Shown piece after piece: positions 1 through 11,822 of a stretch of DNA of 64,000 nt. Every line of letters begins with the position of its first letter. The stretch's first letter is position 1. Both the position numbers and the translations under genes were made by a program. The stretch spans positions 449,822-513,821 of the forward strand of contig CAJNOI010000008.1 of NCBI GenBank assembly GCA_905250115.1, read 5' to 3'. The notes under the pieces were generated by a model. That model ran no database searches. It worked only from the letters and a program-made list of their open reading frames with translations, and had not been told where the DNA came from. Origin of the DNA: Adineta steineri. Its lineage: Eukaryota > Rotifera > Eurotatoria > Adinetida > Adinetidae.

Positions 1-657
1 GACAATAAACTCGATATTGTCACTGCAAATAGAGATTCAAACACCGTCAGTGTTCTTCTCAACATCGGCAGTGGCACTTTTTCTTCTCAAGCTACTTACC
101 CAGTTGGTGCAAATCCAGAGTCAGTAGTAGTAGCCGATGTGAACAGTGACAACAAACTCGATATTGTGACTGCAAATAGAGTTTCAAACGCTGCCAGTGT
201 TCTTCTCAACATTGGGAACGGCACTTTTTCTTCTCAAGTTACTTACTCCGTTGGTGCAGATCCGTGGTCAGTAGCAGTAGCCGATGTGAACAGTGACAAT
301 AAACCCGATATTATCATTCCAAATAGCAATTCAAACACTGTCAGTGTTCTTTTCAACGCCGGCAAAGGCACTTTTTCTCCTCAAGTTACTTACTCAGTTG
401 GTGCATATCCATTTTCAGTGGCAGTAGCTGATGTGAACAGCGACAACAAACCCGATATTGTCGTCGCAAACATGCATGAAATTTTCATCAGTGTTCTTCT
501 CAACGAAGGCAACGGCACTTTTTCTCCTCAAGTTACTTACGCAGTTGGCACAGGTCCAGCGTCAGTAGCAGTAGCCGATGTTAACAATGACAATAAACTC
601 GACGTTGTCGTCGCAAATTTGGATGACAATACGGTTAGTATTCTCCAACAATGTTAA
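1..657 (+). CDS. FG-GAP/VCBS repeat protein, 3' end (5' end outside window)
   Basis: An open frame runs from the first base to a TAA at 655-657. It encodes a tandem array with an exact 147-nt (49-residue) period; the conserved unit recurs at about 133, 280, 427 and 574. Each unit carries a DVNSDNKPD-type acidic loop, the calcium-binding DxNxDxxxD pattern of FG-GAP/VCBS beta-propeller blades, followed by SVLLN and GTFSPQVTY segments. The chain ends right after the last blade (SILQQC), with no membrane anchor at the C-terminus. Such proteins are usually extracellular and bind ligands or carbohydrate; the ligand here is unknown. The very regular, bacterial-looking repeat is typical of a family expanded in bdelloids and often attributed to horizontal transfer (family knowledge). 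The start, signal peptide and upstream exons lie outside the window. Confidence 0.8.
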   Translation, partial: DNKLDIVTANRDSNTVSVLLNIGSGTFSSQATYPVGANPESVVVADVNSDNKLDIVTANRVSNAASVLLNIGNGTFSSQVTYSVGADPWSVAVADVNSDNKPDIIIPNSNSNTVSVLFNAGKGTFSPQVTYSVGAYPFSVAVADVNSDNKPDIVVANMHEIFISVLLNEGNGTFSPQVTYAVGTGPASVAVADVNNDNKLDVVVANLDDNTVSILQQC

Positions 658-2282
658 AATTTATTTCTTCATTATACTCAACATCCTTATTGACATTTTC
701 TTGCCGTACCGACAACATTATCCCATTATTAATCACTTGACAATATGAAGCAAATAACAATGTTCGTTCGATACTAAAATATTTCATAAAATTTTCTCAT
801 TATCAATCATTCACTCAAACTCATTAATGCTTATACTTTCTGCTTCTTGTACTGTTTTTTTTGCTTGAATTAATGGATGCCAAACTGATCCTGTCTTTTG
901 ACTCAAAGAATAGTTTGAGTACATGGATGAGAATGTGATTGAGTGTAGGTATGAACAATCAGATCAGTATCTTCAGTCACATCTAACCTCATCAAGTTTC
1001 GTAGTACTGGAAACTGATGAGAAGTACCGATTATTAACCGTCAATTGATTAGTTTGCGAATTTAATCTCATTTTACAATTGCTTTTCATTTAATGTCATT
1101 TATCACTAATAAATATATTCAATTAAATAGTTCAGTTTGTATATATTGCTGTTACAGAAAATAGTCTTGAGAAAGCTACACCCACATCCTGTTTGTTATG
1201 AATGATAGAAGAGGATCTTTTCCTAATAGAGAACAATATTCTATGGCATCATTACCACACAGCACACATTTATACGTGAATATTAAAAGAAATAGATCAA
1301 AAAAGAATACCACGATCAAAAATAGTCAAATACTTGCGATACATTAAATTTTGTTTTTTTACGATGAGTATTGAGAATAATTTTCTTTCAGCTTAATGTT
1401 TTGGTGAAATTTTGGTTCGATTCAAAACTAGGGGTGGAGTGGGGTGGGTGTGGTTGTATCTCGTTTAAGTTACCCACCCACACCCACACCCACACCCACA
1501 CCCACACCCCATCCTCAAGATGGTAAGCAGGATTTTTATGACATCCCTGTGAGAAGCGTCTATTTCATGAAAACTTAGTATTTCGACACAAGAACATTAT
1601 TTTTGACTGAAATCTTCAAGATATTCTAAGGACTATTAGACCTATATATGGGCAAAACTTCATTATTTGACATTTCGAGAAATACTCAAAAAAATCTCTA
1701 AGAATTCTACTAAAACGATCATAACTCAGCTGCCAAGATCTATGAACTGGAATCCTTTTGGGTTTACACTCGTTTCATTGAGATCTAACTAGAGTGGACA
1801 CTTCAAGTACTTCTCTCGTAAGTATCCAATGTCTAATTCAATAAAAATATGATGATTTTGCCATCTTTTATACAAGCACACAATTGATGCGCGCGTTTCA
1901 TTTACTTTTATCAAAAATTATTCGTAGACTTCGTGCTACATTTATAAAAAGACGTCTGAAAGCGGAAGAATCGACAAACGGTGGATGTTTATAACACGCG
2001 ACATAGAAGAAAGACGTTGGACTGTGATATGTATATATTGAATAAAAAAAAGCATGTTAAGAATATTTGACGACAGAAAACTTAAAGGTGACTCATAATA
2101 TTTCGATATCATACTGGTACACAAAACTTATTATATAAAGATAAAAGTCAAGCAATTCTTTTGATGCTGGAGATAGTATAACTTATCTTTTGTTACGTGT
2201 GTGAGAGTGGCAGGCAAACATAGAACACTTTGGAAGAATATTTCTTTTTATTTTTGATTTCAAGTCTTTTATAAAATATCAT
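658..2282. other. Intergenic stretch, 1.6 kb
   Basis: No coding sequence that I can support. It contains the TGTGGG/CCCACA inverted repeat annotated separately at 1431-1510 and otherwise looks like unstructured AT-rich DNA. Confidence 0.5.
1431..1510. repeat. Interstitial telomere-like TGTGGG/CCCACA inverted repeat, copy 1
   Basis: A G-rich arm at 1431-1453 (contains GGGGTGGGTGTGG) is followed after about 18 nt by a C-rich arm at 1472-1510 made of roughly five CCCACA hexamers. The C-rich arm is the complement of (TGTGGG)n, which I recall as the telomeric hexamer of Adineta vaga. The two arms face each other, so the strand could fold back, and the G-rich strand could form a G-quadruplex. Three related structures occur near 5035, 13381 and 15101. 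Confidence 0.7.
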
Positions 2283-4909
2283 ATGCATAACAACAAGGCG
2301 TACATCGAACGTGGCACTGGAAATAATAGACCATACAAATGGTTGCATCATCGTTCAATTAAGATCATCGGCATTGCATTTATAGTTTTAACAATTTTCG
2401 CAGTTACTCTCGCTCTGTTGTTAAAATTTGTTATTCTTGCACCTAACAAGTCGGAAACCAGTACCATCACAACAACACTACCACCACTAACAACTACGAC
2501 CACCAGTCAGCAGTCCGGTAAGCTTTAGATGTTACTCTGCATCTAGCTAAAAATTACATAAAAAGGGTAATAAGATTTCAAGAGCGAAGTCTCTACAGTT
2601 TTCCTATAACCAAAACCTGCTCTGTCCCAACTAAGATAACTATCAAGTCAGGTGTTCTAAATCTGTCAGATATCAACATCATCGAAAGCTGTTTTTTACA
2701 GGAATTTGACATTTTATCGATTCTTTTTCTTATGACCTCCAATAAACTGATCTATTTTCGCTTTCCAGACATAAGAAAAAGACAGGTTGCACAGCGAAAT
2801 TGACTAAAGATCGAAATGAGAATGTCTGGACGTATGTTCAGACGTGCTCATCTGTGAGAGAATATGAAATAATACGCTAGTCTTACAGTCGAGGATGATG
2901 TATAGTGAACGTCCCGATGAATTCGAACAACAAAGATTGTTCTTCTGCCTCATATTTTAACTCTAGTATGAATGTATATCATCATTTTCTTCGTCTTTCG
3001 ATAAATCTCCACGTTTTTCGGCACTAACTATTTGGTTGTCTTTCGATTTTGTCACAATGAGAACAACAACGGAATATCAGTAGTATGCACATTCGATCTA
3101 GGTCTAAGACGATGTGAGTTTAAAGTTGAACATATTGTCAAAACTAAGCTACTATAATAGCTGATTCTTTTTGTTTTTCTCATACATTATAATGTTTACT
3201 TTCTACAGAAACTATATATGGCCATCTATCGATATTATGTATAAATTAAAAAACGAAAATTAGAAATAGAGAAAGTAAAACTCCTACTTATATGAATATA
3301 GATGTACCCGGTAAATAGAATATATGATTGTCTCTACAAAAAAAGTCTTTATATCCATTACGAACCCGCAAACAGTATCATTCCATTTTGTTCGGTCTTT
3401 TTCTGTGAAAAGTACCTTTAAACTCTCATACGATCTCCAGCGCACAGATGTTCTCGATCGTTGAAATAATCATTCAAATAACAATAATTTTGAATTTTTT
3501 TTTGATGATCGAATAAGTAAAACGGAGTGCATTTATAAAAACATTATTGCATATTATGGATTCATATCCGCCATCAAACTGCTTATCAAATTTGGTCACG
3601 ACAAGACCAGATTCGAGTTTCGCACATGGAGGAATGCGACACTTTCTCTCCGCACCTCTTTCATCCGTGTAGAGATCCATAAGGACCATTATAATAAATA
3701 GAATCGACATACGATTCAAAGTACATTAGTTCTTGAAAAATAATGCAACGACAGGTACAAAACACAAACCTAATCTATCTGTTATCCATGGACACAATGT
3801 TGAGACTTCTTCCGATCTGCAGCGATTGTAAGGATACAGCAATACATATTCTTTTCAAAATGAATACATTCAAATGCTTCCGTTTAGGATGGTCTAATAC
3901 TAGTTACATGAATATAAGACGAGAGGGACATACAGCATCCGTATTAAAAAATGGAAAAGTGTTAGTTGCTGGTGGATATGGTACTGGTTCTAGTGGTCAT
4001 CTGAATAGTTCGGAGTTGTATGATCCATTAACGAGAATTTGGACGACTACGGGTGGCATGAATGATAGACGAATGGGGCACACAGAATCCGTATTAATGG
4101 ATGGAAGAGTATTGGTCATTGGTGGCACCGGTAGTCGCCGTTTAAATAGTGTTGAGTTTTATGATCCATCAACAGAAACTTGGACAATTACTGGCAGCAT
4201 GGATGATATACGAAACGGACACACAGCATCCGTATTAAGAGATGGAAAAGTGCTAGTTGCTGGTGGTTTTAATGGTGATCTTAATATTTACCTAAATAGT
4301 GCGATTTTATATGATCCATCGACAAGAACATGGACAAAGACTGATAGTATGAATAACACACGACGTTTTCACACAGCGTCCGTATTATCAGATGGAAGAG
4401 TGTTAGTTGCTGGTGGATTCGATGGTCGGACTTATCTAAATAGTACCGAACTGTATGATCCATCAACAGGAACTTGGACAACTACTGGTTACATGAATGA
4501 TGGACGAGAGGAACATACAGCATCCGTATTAACAAATGGAAGAGTGTTAGTTGCTGGTGGATTCGATGGTCGGACTCATCTAAATAGTACTGAACTGTAT
4601 GATCCGTTAATAGGACTGTGGACAACCACTGGAAGTATGAATGATGCACGACAGCTCCACACAGCATCCGTATTAATAAATGGAAAAGTGTTCGTTACTG
4701 GTGGATCCGGTGTTATTGATGTTCTAAATAGTGCTGAGCTGTATGATCCGTTAACAGGACTTTGGACAACTATTGATCACATGAATGATGCACGACAGCT
4801 TCACACAGCATCCGTATTAACAAATAGAAAAGTGTTAGTTACTGGTGGATTTGGTGGTGCTGGTATTTTAAATAGTGCTGAGCTGCATGAAGTGTTTCAA
4901 ACAAATTAA
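2283..4909 (+). CDS. Membrane-anchored seven-repeat Kelch protein
   Basis: Two-exon model: 2283-2517 and 3888-4909. Exon 1 encodes a short cytoplasmic head, one transmembrane segment (about residues 27-50, IIGIAFIVLTIFAVTLALLL) and a Thr-rich linker, ending CCG|GTAAGC. Exon 2 starts after CGTTTAG and keeps the phase (G|GA TGG), giving a type II membrane protein of about 418 residues. Exon 2 encodes seven Kelch units with a 144-nt spacing, each with HTASVL-x-NGKVLVAGG, then LNSAELYDP and TGxWTTTGSMN. Seven blades make a complete beta-propeller. The wording of the blade is typical of bacterial Kelch proteins, and TM-plus-Thr-linker-plus-propeller is a common bdelloid layout (family knowledge). 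The 1,370-nt intron is far longer than most introns here. An alternative is a single-exon protein starting at 3743, but that would lack a membrane or secretion signal and begins with unrelated sequence. Confidence 0.7.
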
Positions 4910-5034
4910 AGCATAACTTCCTTATTTTAGTAACAATGAAGTGTTTCTATACAAATATTATTATAATTTGTGCATCTCTAATAAATTAATTGATAAAAAC
5001 AAATTGTCTCTGTCTCTGTATTTTCAGCACCCAG

Positions 5035-5072
5035 TGGGTGTTTGTCTTATATTCATGCCACATCTACACCCA
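5035..5072. repeat. TGGGTGT/ACACCCA inverted repeat, copy 2
   Basis: TGGGTGT at 5035-5041 and ACACCCA at 5066-5072 are exact inverse complements separated by 24 nt. It resembles copy 1 in having a G-rich arm first, a short AT spacer and a C-rich arm second, but it is the most eroded copy. It lies 120 bp downstream of the Kelch gene. Confidence 0.45.
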
Positions 5073-5387
5073 TCCGATTTTCTAGGTCGTGTCTTCAAAT
5101 TTTTCACTCTATCGAGATAAAATTCGGTTGTTTTTGATAAATTTTTCCATTAATTCTAGACTATCATATGAGTTTAGGTTAAACAAAATATAGAATTTAT
5201 GAAGAAATCTATTCACTCGTCATATAAACGTTTGAATAGATTTTTAAAGAAACTTTCTAACTATGAAAACTCACACTAAGCAATAAGAATATATAGAATT
5301 ATTGCATATTTAACATCTACTAACAGAATAATTATAGTTGACGGGTTGTTTTAATGATTTGCTGTATTTTAGATTATGTGATACATT

Positions 5388-5627
5388 CCCATGTCTTCAA
5401 AATCGCCAAGGTTTGGGCGATGAATCGCGATTTTTCAAAATATTGACGATTATATCGCCAGTAAAAAATGCTTATTTTGTCGGAATCATTACGAATCAAG
5501 ACTTTTCGACAAAAAAATCGGCAAAAAGTCCTTAATTTTGGCGATTTTATTGCGATAGATCTCACAATTAATCGGGTGCTAAATCTCGATTAAATCGTCA
5601 ATTTTCCCCCGATTTTGATGACATGGG
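5388..5627. mobile_element. 240-bp TIR element (MITE-like), CCCATGTC ends
   Basis: The left end reads CCCATGTCTTCAAAATCG and the right end is the inverse of CCCATGTCATCAAAATCG: 17 of 18 bases match. The interior has no coding capacity and repeats short AAATCG/CGATTT words in both orientations, giving a strong foldback. I could not define a clean target-site duplication (flanks ACATT and TATT), so the superfamily is open. It lies between the Kelch and TMEM272-like genes. Confidence 0.65.
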
Positions 5628-5973
5628 TATTATTTTTCATATATAAATTTTCATTGAATTTATCCTTACACTGCACTTCTGCTCTTTTTTTGATTTTGAA
5701 CATAGAATAATAAGAACTGAATAAAAATTCATAGTATCATAGTCTAGATTACAATAAGCATCTTCGCTATCTCGAAATAAAAACTATTTTAGACAGTTGA
5801 TGTTTATTGATGAAATCAGATTTATAGTGCAGAAAAATAGAAAACTCATATTCTCTTTAAATAAAATTTATTAAAGAAAATCTTCGTCAGATGTTAAAAA
5901 TCAATTGTTTATTTTGTATTTACAAATAAGAATAATTAAATTTTATTGCTCAACATATTCAGCTATGCATCGC

Positions 5974-6543
5974 CTAAATTTGTTGGCTTCTTTTGCAACA
6001 AATCAATCTAAAAATAATAAGAAATATAATAATACAATGAATTACATAATTAATAGTTAAGAGAATAAAAGCAGGTTTATATAAATCAGATCGACAATAC
6101 GTTTTTGTAATACTAGGATAATCTCCTTGAACATTATTAACTTTCGCACCATATACCCAAACTGAATCTGCAATTAACCAAGCAAAGCTAAATAAGAGTA
6201 CGATAAATGTCGAAATGAAAGTAATAACGAGAATAACTGTTTCCATTGATTTATTTACTTCTATACCATGAGGAAAATTACGTCTTATATTCATTACTCC
6301 AATCAAAGCAAGTAAAATTAGTAATAGATGAATTGAAGCATGAACGATCATGTAAGTAATTACCATAGGTTCTACTGGACATTGACCAATATATGTTATA
6401 GCAAATGTTAGATGAAAACCACTGATTATAATTCCTATAGGGATAATTATAAAATGAAGTTTCCGTGAGTAAAAACGAACAGCTCTTTGAAGCCAAATAG
6501 GATGTGTTGAGGATGGTTGAATTTTGTTTGATGATTGTGTCAT
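5974..6543 (-). CDS. Four-transmembrane protein, TMEM272-like
   Basis: Single exon, 189 residues. Four hydrophobic segments are visible at roughly residues 30-50, 64-86, 102-128 and 158-182. Conserved-looking elements include GQCPVEP in the first loop, a long second helix, and a WLIADSVWVYG stretch at the end of helix 3, followed by a short loop and the last helix with a basic CCKRSQQ tail. This matches what I know of TMEM272-like proteins, an uncharacterised family expanded in bdelloids and some other invertebrates. Location is presumably a membrane; function is unknown. No signal peptide is apparent apart from helix 1. The ATG at 6541-6543 is the only sensible start. Confidence 0.65.
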   Translation of the reverse strand: MTQSSNKIQPSSTHPIWLQRAVRFYSRKLHFIIIPIGIIISGFHLTFAITYIGQCPVEPMVITYMIVHASIHLLLILLALIGVMNIRRNFPHGIEVNKSMETVILVITFISTFIVLLFSFAWLIADSVWVYGAKVNNVQGDYPSITKTYCRSDLYKPAFILLTINYVIHCIIIFLIIFRLICCKRSQQI

Positions 6544-7609
6544 TATTTATTTTCTAATCGAATAAATATTCTAAAAAAATTTAATTTTTATCATTCTAAA
6601 TCGAAATTTTCATCTCAGTTCAATGTGGAAGATTACAGAAAATAGTCTAAAAGAAGAAAATATACGTGAGTATTATTCTTTATTATAAAAACACGTCAGA
6701 TGGATAAAATTTTTTAATAGATTTTATTTTAGAAAAATAAAAAAATCTTTTGAAGAAATGTATGAATACTATCCAACTAGTTCATTAAAGACATCTCTTA
6801 AGTAAAAAGTTGTTCTGCGCTATTAAATAATGTTTTTAAAAGAAATTATATGTGCTCTGTTGAAAAAAACTTTTTTCTTTCAAAGTTCTTAGAATAAGCC
6901 GACGACCCGGATGTAATTTCCCTTTTTGATGTTCGACTGATATGGCGATGACAACTCTTTCTCCTCATATTTTTTTCTTTTAACTATCATTTATGATGAA
7001 AGAAAGAAAGAAAAGAACTAACGTCAGAATAAATATGAAATGCTCACTCTAATCTTGTATTATAGAAACGTCAAATGTAAAAAAAAGGACTAAAAATCCA
7101 GTTATAATTGATTATCGTGAGAAAAGCATAAAAATTCGTTCTAACGAATTTTTAGCCATTGTTTTCATGAGTTGTCAAAGCAAGGTTGATCTATCCAATA
7201 GTCGAATCCGATAGATACCTAAGACCATAAATTAATAATGCTTAAATGAAAGCTTATGAAATTTTTAGCATTTGATATATTGTCGACAAATTTCTGACGG
7301 ATTCTGTCGAATTTAAGAATTTGTGTATTTTTCTCAAACAGATGTTTGTTTGTGAAAAGATAGTCTATAGTATTGTTTATAGAACCTTAAACAAACAACT
7401 GGTGTAATCATACTCTTAACCACAGATACACCACATACCATCAAGAATCAATCAAATATGTATTTTAAAGAAAAGAGAAAAGCCATAAAAAAAAGTATTA
7501 ATGATATTAATAATAATTGATAGTTAAATTAGAACATTGTATTTGTAAAATTGAATTGTCTTAAATGATTCTGTCAACATCTTATTAACATATATTTGTC
7601 TATCACATA
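6544..7609. other. Intergenic stretch, 1.1 kb
   Basis: No gene seen. It contains the perfect hairpin at 7130-7153 and AT-rich low-complexity sequence. Confidence 0.5.
7130..7153. repeat. Perfect 11-bp hairpin
   Basis: AAAAATTCGTT, a two-base CT loop, then AACGAATTTTT: all 11 pairs match. It is isolated in non-coding DNA with no gene end beside it, so it is not obviously a terminator. Confidence 0.6.
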
Positions 7610-8444
7610 CAGTCTGATTCAAAAAAACTTGCACAAAATTTAGTTTTTTATATAACGATCTTCTTACCGTTAGAAAGTAACTAGAAATTTGACTTTTTCA
7701 GGGATATATGTTCGTTAGATATATTACACGTTGGCTACATAAAAGTGTGATTTCTCTTCTTTTTGATATATTAACATTTACTCATGACAGTCTACTGATT
7801 TAAAAAAACTATCATATATTGACACTACGTTATTGTAACAGAGACATGGATTGCGCTCGTGCTCTTTATCATGAAATAACGATATTATCAAGGACTATCT
7901 ATTACAACATAAATAAATTGAAAAAAACAAATTCACATAAACAGTGAAGAGGAAATGGTCGACTATGTGCCACACGGAGATCGAAAAAAATTATATTGCT
8001 CAATATATTCGATTTAACAATTAAATAATCCTTAATGAAATTAAAGAAAAATTATCGACAACTAATGGTTCATATTAAGCTCATATACTAAAAAATTGTC
8101 TTCTTTCTGCTGTTAGACATGAATTTCGTCAAAATTGGTGTTTACAACAAGAGAATGATCGTAATCATACCCACAATATTTTCAAACAATTGATCAACAA
8201 TAAAATATTAGAATTATTCGAGTGCTCATCTGATACTCGAAACACTAATCCTATCGAGAACTTGAGGTCGATCGTAAAACGCAAAGCTGGAAAAAGAAAA
8301 CCGAAAAATATTCATGAACCAGAGCTTTTTTTATGTGAAGAATTTAAAAATGTTGATGTTAATATTGTAGTGTAAATTGTGATGTCGATGAAAAAACGAT
8401 GTTTGTCTCTTATTGAATCTAAAGGCGAACGAATAAAATATTGA
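7610..8444 (+). pseudogene. Tc1/mariner transposon relic
   Basis: At 7608 a TA dinucleotide is followed by CAGTCTGATTC and an AAAAAAACTTGCAC word, a typical Tc1/mariner terminal repeat start. From about 8130 one frame reads as the end of a Tc1-type transposase: W-CLQQENDRNHT (family consensus W-x-QQDNDPKHT), then a TNPIENL motif (family DLNPIENLW), a KRKAGKRKPKN basic stretch, and finally SMKKRCLSLIESKGERIKY before a TGA at 8442-8444. An in-frame TAA at 8373-8375 interrupts it, the first D of the DND triad is E, two residues are inserted before TNPIEN, and upstream stops break the N-terminal helix-turn-helix part. I do not find a matching right terminal repeat, so the copy is dead and truncated. 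Confidence 0.75.
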
Positions 8445-8477
8445 AGTATAGTGTTTAATAGCACTCGCCATAGGCTA

Positions 8478-10496
8478 TCAATCAGTAATGGAAACTACTT
8501 GAGAGGAACTTATATATGGGGATATATTTACAAAACAAGACGTGCAATTTTTTTTGAATTGAACTGTATGTGTAAATATAAAAATTGTTATCAAAATAAT
8601 CACAATTATGTTACCGTGATAAGATTTAACTCCACTTGCAGGAGTTGTAGTAGTAGTAGTTGTAGTTGTCATAAATGTTTGAATTGAATCCCAGAAATCA
8701 CATTGTGTCGTATTGATTATGTTAAAAGTGAGATTGTGATCAAATCTAACACCTTGTTCACCATTACTCCAATCTATCCATTTAGTTCCATTTGCTAATG
8801 TTGGATAACCATTTTTCGACATACTTTGCCATGCTGTTATCATTTCTACACTTAAAATTTGTTCATTTGCTGATAATGTACATGTTCCGTTTGGTTGTGG
8901 TAAATTTGATATTTCTCCAAATACAAATGCAAGTTCACTAGTATGAGTTGGACCTAAGGCAGCAAGAGCGGCAGCTTTGATTGATGATACCCATGGACAA
9001 CTTGATGTATGATTCCATAAATAAGTATATGTACCCAAGTTAGTTGTTAATGAAGTTTTGAGAGCGCGTCGTGTTGGACAAGCATATTCGGCATCAGTAA
9101 TAACAGCAGCAATAGCGTAGAGAGCTGATACACTAGTTGAATTGAACATTGAGATGGGATAGACAGACGAAATATTGGAAACAAGATTAGCACCAAAGAC
9201 AGTACTAAGATAAGTATTATAATCATTTGAAGTAACACCGAGTGGATTAGAGAAAGATGACCAAGCAAAGAAAGTTCCATCCATAGTACCTTTTAATATA
9301 AAAATAATTTTCATATATCAATTGAGAATATAAATCTTAATAAAGAAACTTACATGTGCCTGCCATGAATGGAACTTTTGGTGAAGTATAAATTGGTTGT
9401 ACTGGTATTATATTTCTATCAACATGAGCATAAAAATTAGTAGGTAAATAAAGATATATTGAAGCATTGATAATTGTTGCTTGATTGATTTGATCAACTG
9501 TTTTTGAATAAAGACACGTCGTTATCTATTTTGAAAGGAAATCTTTTCTGATATGTAAAATTATTGATACTTACATTAGTTGAATTACTACAACCAAGAT
9601 TTTGAACAAGTAAAATTACCATTTGTAATCTGTTGTTCAGTAGTTGTGAGATATCTTCCAGAACCTGATTTTGAGATAACACTTGAGAAAAGAGTATTAG
9701 CTTGAGGAAGAGTACTAATAATATGAGCAAGAAATCCACCCGTTGATTGACCAAATAGGAGAACAGTTTTCTATATTAAATATATCAAAATAGAAATTTT
9801 ATCTATTTTCAATACTATTTCAAAAATAAACAAAATTTTCTCTGAACAACTCTATTAAACAACTAATTATTTTTTCATTGAAAATATCAATAAAATATAA
9901 AATTATAGATTAAAATTCTACATACATTATTACCACCGAATGAAACAATATTTTCTTGAATCCATTTTAATGCCAAGAGAATATCGAGAACACCATAATT
10001 ACCTGTAAAATTTGTTGGTAATCCTAATGTAAGCCAACCAAGAGGACCAAGTCTATAATTCATTGAAACAACAATCGCATTTGTAGCTATAGCACATCCA
10101 TTACTTTATAGAAATCAAATAAGAAGTTAAGTATTTGAAATGAGTTCATAATTATTTTCAACATAAAATATTTATATATAAATAGATGAAAAAGCTAGAA
10201 AATATTTTTATATGATATTTCTAATTGTACGCAACCACTAAACATCGCTTCGTCAGCAACATACTATAGATGGACAAATAATGGAAACATTCGATCATCT
10301 TGAATGTTAATTGAGTTTTTAATTTTTTAAAATTAAAATTCATGATTTTTTCAGCTCTTTATAAAACATTACAGTTTTTGATTGTCTTTTCACAATTTCT
10401 ATAACTACTCTTGGAGATCTTTATCATACCTATGATTATTATCTATTGATGTGTTATCTATAAATAGATTACCAGATGGATACATTGATAGATGAC
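8478..10496 (-). pseudogene. Type B carboxylesterase/cholinesterase-like gene, 5'-incomplete and frame-broken
   Basis: Minus-strand exons 10430-10496, 9926-10103, 9575-9770, 9354-9525 and 8478-9289 join with consistent phase. Visible family motifs are the YRLGPLG strand, [11 protein letters not shown], the nucleophile elbow GQSTGG (Ser of GxSxG), SVISKSGSGR, and GPTHTSELAFVFG holding the probable catalytic His. The C-terminus has a Thr-rich linker and a hydrophobic segment (IIVIILITIFIF), suggesting a membrane or GPI anchor. Two defects: the frame after NGNF is kept only if one base of the A run at 9612-9615 is removed; and no exon encoding the signal peptide and the HGGG oxyanion loop is seen upstream of 10496. 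It is either a decayed gene or a real gene with an assembly error and missing 5' exons. About 475 residues are visible; the family usually has 530-600. Confidence 0.7.
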
Positions 10497-11822
10497 CTGT
10501 CGATATTCAATTCTTTTATCTTGAACACGAACGATAATTGTATTTGAAAATTACTTTGAGAGTGAAGACATAAGTAGATATAGATGCTCTTTTAGTTAAC
10601 TTGCTCTAATATCAAACGCTCACTCATCTTAAACTACGCCTATACTTGTATCTACTTTCATCTAAATCACACCCACGCTCTTGGTTTAATTACTGCGTCA
10701 CTAATGTCATGAATGTTCAATTGAAGTATTTATATATAATAGCAGTGAGATTATGATCGATACGACTAGTTTGTAAACAAACAGAATACATCCATATGGG
10801 TTCTTTTCATGATCTTTATTTTTTTTGTTGTTGTACTGATCTACTTACTAATTGTCTGATTGATCAGTTAGATAGCACAACGCGAATAACAAAATAACAA
10901 TGAAAGATATTGTATGATACATAGATCAAATGAAGAAGAAATAATTCCTTTTTTTTCTTGTCTATGAAAAAAAACATACAGTCATATCTAATTCATCTCA
11001 TTTTTCTTTATAACAATTTGAATGAGTAATATAGTTTTTTTCGCCAATTAAATAAATTATCTAAAAGGGAAATAATAATACTCTATTTAAATAGATGAAA
11101 AATAATATAGAAAGTAATTCATATATCTAATAAATAAATAATTATAGACAAAAAAAAAAGTTTGCCGTTTTTTTATTGTTTTCAATTGAACATATTAAGT
11201 TAATGATAATGATCAACATCTGTTTGCATATTTAATTGTGTTGTTCATTCGTCGTATCTATAGAAAGAAAGAAAGAAAAAAGAATGTGAGAATCATTTGT
11301 CATTCAATATGATATTTTCATATTGACTGTTAATTCGTCTATTGTATTCAATTACTAACATGACAAGTAACTGTTTTATGTCAAATGATTCTCAATGGGA
11401 ATAAGTTAACTGATAGATTTATTGAAAGCAAAATAGTTTTTTTATTTTCTAATAGAGTAATAAAATTCAATCTAAAGGCGTGTCTGTTTCTAATTTATTA
11501 GTCGAATGACATTCAATAACTTTTATCTTCTGTCAAACTCATTTTTTTTTCATCTAATAACGAGCGAAAAAAAAAATTTTTTTGTAGAGATTAACGACAT
11601 AATGTGACTAGCAACAAAAAATTCTCAAGAGAAAACAAAATCAAGGTGTATATATAATGCTATCTGTTTCACATTCATTAACAATTCACGAGTCAATTAT
11701 GTTGTACGTCAATGTGTTGATTATCGAATTAATTTGTCACACATATATAGTAGCTGTTATTCATCTCATTTCCTATTATCATATTCATTTTCATTTTGAC
11801 TACGATCATCATCATCATAATC
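10497..11822. other. Intergenic stretch, 1.3 kb
   Basis: No gene found, including on inspection for the missing carboxylesterase 5' exons. Presumably holds the regulatory DNA of the Gsx gene starting at 11823. Confidence 0.45.

Noticed and set aside
3474-3719. Open frame on the minus strand with a hydrophobic start (81 codons)
   Set aside because: Lies within the long Kelch intron; the hydrophobic N-terminus alone is weak, and the rest resembles no family and ends in AT-rich runs.
4281-4667. Minus-strand frames opposite the Kelch gene
   Set aside because: Shadows of the plus-strand repeats; both repeat in step with the Kelch period.
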